Below are positions 61,575 to 64,000 of a stretch of DNA of 64,000 nucleotides, in pieces. Source of the stretch: Mimosa pudica (taxonomy: Eukaryota > Streptophyta > Magnoliopsida > Fabales > Fabaceae). The notes under the pieces are model-generated. The model was not told where the DNA came from and searched no databases. It was given only the letters and a program-made list of their open reading frames with translations. The position numbers and the translations under genes were made by a program. Positions within the stretch are counted from its first letter, which is position 1, and the number at the start of each line of letters is the position of its first letter. The stretch spans positions 3,099,001-3,163,000 of the forward strand of contig JAKELP010000041.1 of the NCBI GenBank assembly GCA_029929735.1, read 5' to 3'.

Positions 61575-61867
61575 CTCCCTATGATCTTTATTGTAAGACA
61601 CTAACTAACAAGTTTATTTAGTCATTTTTATAAGACACTTGTTGGTTTACAAGAAGTATTAAATATGTTTTCTCATCTATACCCATATTTAAATAAGGAT
61701 AATGAGAGAGAGTAGTGATTTATATGGTATTTGAATTTATATTAGAATATGTAGTATGGACAATATTGTAGATCTCTTGAATTTTAAAACAAAATTAAAA
61801 GCTTTGAACTAATTTCATTGGTATGTGAAATTTATTAGTTAGTGTTTTATAATAAGGACAAGAATAT
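61575..61867. mobile_element. MITE-like inverted repeat
   Basis: ATCTTTATTGTAAGACACTA and its partner (complement of TAGTGTTTTATAATAAGGAC) pair at most positions; the left end is CTCCCT next to TA. The centre is AT-rich and non-coding. Confidence 0.6.
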
Positions 61868-63639
61868 TGCTAGTGGATTGTATTATTCAACATTAATAAG
61901 TGAAACAAATATGACTTTCCTAACATTGAAGTAATATAATTCATTTCCAAAGTTAATCATACAAGAAACATGATAGGTTCAATGAATGTAAGCTATATTT
62001 ATATTTTGCTTTCAATTTAAAGAAATACCCCCTTTTCATATTATTAGAGTTGAACAATCAAAAATAAATTTTTAAGAAAATATGTAAAAGCTATTAAATG
62101 TGTCAGAATATAATCTTTTTCTAATATTACCCTTATTAATGATGAAACAAATAAGGGTGAGAAATATGAGCATTAAGGAGTATGAACTAGAGTTAAGGGA
62201 AAAATAAGAAATAAATACATCAAATGATTAGAGAATGCAAGGTGAACTCTTATATTTTATTAAAAAAAATTCAAGTTTCAAACTCTTATAATATAGAGTA
62301 AATGGAATATTGAGAACATTATAGTTACAATGATGAATACAAGTTATTATTTTTTTTTTTGCAATAAATGAATAACTGAATTTGTTTAACACCATGAAAT
62401 GCAATTGAAAAGTTATATATTTGACTTTTTTTCATTAGAAAGTTATCCTAATTTAATTTTGGCGTGTCACTATTTTATATCATTAGATTTGTTTTATCTA
62501 AGACATTCATTGATTTGACTTTCAATTCATTGTCCTATGTCCTATGGATTAGTTTGAATGACATTCAATAAATTGTTTCCTTTAATTGAATGAAGAAGTC
62601 TTGTTTACAAAAGAGAAAATATAATAATGTTAAAATCACGACAGAAAATTTATTTGCATTAAATAAAATGAATCTTGTTATGTCATTATATACAACTGAA
62701 AAGTTATATTTGACTTTTTATTTCAGTTGCCCTAAAATTCTTAATTTTTTAGGCTACAAAATCAAGGTTTGGCCATTAAAAAAAAACAGAAATCTAGCTA
62801 AAAAGGCTATACAGAAGAATGGATAAAAAATAGAGCCAAATACATGATGACTCCCTATTTCAATTAAATCCGATACTTATATGGGTGAACTTGAGGAGCC
62901 ATTGATACTGCATTAAATGGATTTGTTAAAGATCTTGATATGATATCGATTTGGTGCATGATTAATCTGGGAATTTAATAATAAATATCTTATTTTATTT
63001 TAAACAAAAAATATTTTAGCTTAGGAAAGACACTAAATAAAATATACACGTCAAAATCTAAAAGAAAAAGACATATCATTGTTATTGTTATTGTTACTGG
63101 TTTAGTTATCCTGCATATTATATCTCCTTGCTTCCAGATTTGCAAAGTGGCTAGCGAGTAATAAAGCTATTTATCTTATCTTGTCATGACAACACATCAG
63201 TTTGGAAGAAGAAGCCACATTTATGTTTAAAAACAAAAGACAAACCATTTTGGTATTTGGTGGGGGATGATTTGAAGACCTAAATAAAAGAAAAGATATA
63301 TAGATTAAACCCGTTTAGAAAACAAACACCAACATTTTCTATACTGTTCACCATCTTCACATCGTCTTTTTATTACTATAATATAGCAATTTAATTAATT
63401 CATAACAACTTTTTTTTTTTTGATAAAAATTCATAACAACTTTATAATGTTAAAAATCTTAAAAAACGAATAAATTAAAAATTTTCTTTTTAAAACCTGG
63501 ATAAAATAATTTATTGCGTAAACTTGGGCTTCATACACTTTATAAAATTTTAATTAATACTTCAAATCTCAACTAATTTATAAATTACTTAAATAGCTAA
63601 TACGGCTATTTAAGTACTCAATCCCAGCTAAAAACAGTT

Positions 63640-64000
63640 CCCAAAAAATAAAGCTATTGATATGGACTCACATAAGTATTTAACGTTTTGATAAAAAAAA
63701 ACATAAAAATTTCACGTCAACATTAAAGAATCAACTAGTGTTTGACCATTTGGATAGTTAACTCTTCGGTGGCAACATTGCTTCAATTGTTTACTTCTAT
63801 GGCAACATTACACCAAAAAATACTTAAAGGGGGATCCATGATTCCTTGAAAATTTTCGGGACGGATTTGCACCTTTACCCAACAAATATATAATTAAGAA
63901 ATAGAAATTATTATTTTATACTCTTAACATTACATATTTTTGTTATGTATGTTGATGTTTTTTTCGTCTTGTGTCATAAGGCCATTTCTAAATTCTCACC
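63640..64000. repeat. Second copy of the 3' flank of subtilase copy 4 (no solo LTR)
   Basis: TTGATATGGACTCACATAAG, TTGTTTACTTCTATG and CTTGTGTCATAAGGC occur here in the same order as at 52560-52817 and 54403-54450, without the 1585-bp solo LTR that separates the last two blocks there. Confidence 0.85.

Larger units (their letters stand above)
61413..64000. other. Intergenic DNA upstream of subtilase copy 4
   Basis: No gene recognised. It holds a MITE-like inverted repeat at 61575-61867 and, at the right end, a copy of the flank found at 52545-54470. The small frame at 62590-62826 has no domain or codon signature. Confidence 0.55.

Overview
This is nuclear DNA from a flowering plant, most likely a eudicot. 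It is AT-rich, its genes have many GT-AG introns, and it holds several classes of plant transposable element. No species can be named from the sequence alone.

Left part (1-20 kb): three housekeeping genes on the + strand. They are the last exons of a CHD1-type chromatin remodeler (CHR5-like, 450-2963), a complete NIPA-type magnesium transporter (7908-11806, nine exons, 350 aa) and a complete mitochondrial/peroxisomal fission protein FIS1 (16849-19509, five exons, 167 aa). The DNA between NIPA and FIS1 holds a broken copy of NIPA exon 2, an old duplication of the DNA upstream of FIS1, two near-identical Stowaway-like MITEs and two MULE-like MITEs.

Right part (20-64 kb): a tandem cluster of four cucumisin-like subtilisin proteases (S8 family), all on the - strand. 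Copy 1 (20472-23200), copy 2 (28156-31351) and copy 4 (55271-61360) have complete reading frames after splicing. Copy 3 (37031-47843) is split in its first exon by a very young LTR retrotransposon of 7799 bp (39487-47285, target duplication CTTAG). Copies 2 and 3 sit in a large tandem duplication: about 26.9-32.3 kb matches about 35.2-48.9 kb once the retrotransposon is removed. This lets one copy serve as the empty-site control for insertions in the other, such as a SINE in the intron of copy 2. The last 360 bases repeat the 3' flank of copy 4 and lack a solo LTR present there, so another subtilase copy probably lies just past the window.

The enzymes are predicted to be secreted: signal peptide, I9 inhibitor prodomain, S8 catalytic domain with PA insert, and Fn3-like C-terminal domain. 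All four encode the Asp, His, Asn and Ser catalytic residues. The rest is a dense record of mobile elements: a family of small MULE-like elements with 9-bp target duplications, Stowaway-like MITEs, a Helitron, a hAT-like element, a SINE, a solo LTR, a copia LTR remnant, and an organelle-like DNA scrap containing an rbcL segment inside a MITE. No tRNA, rRNA or CRISPR was seen. I saw no clearly new molecular system; the points most worth a second look are the young insertion that split copy 3, the paired palindrome motifs in that retrotransposon, and the rbcL-bearing filler.
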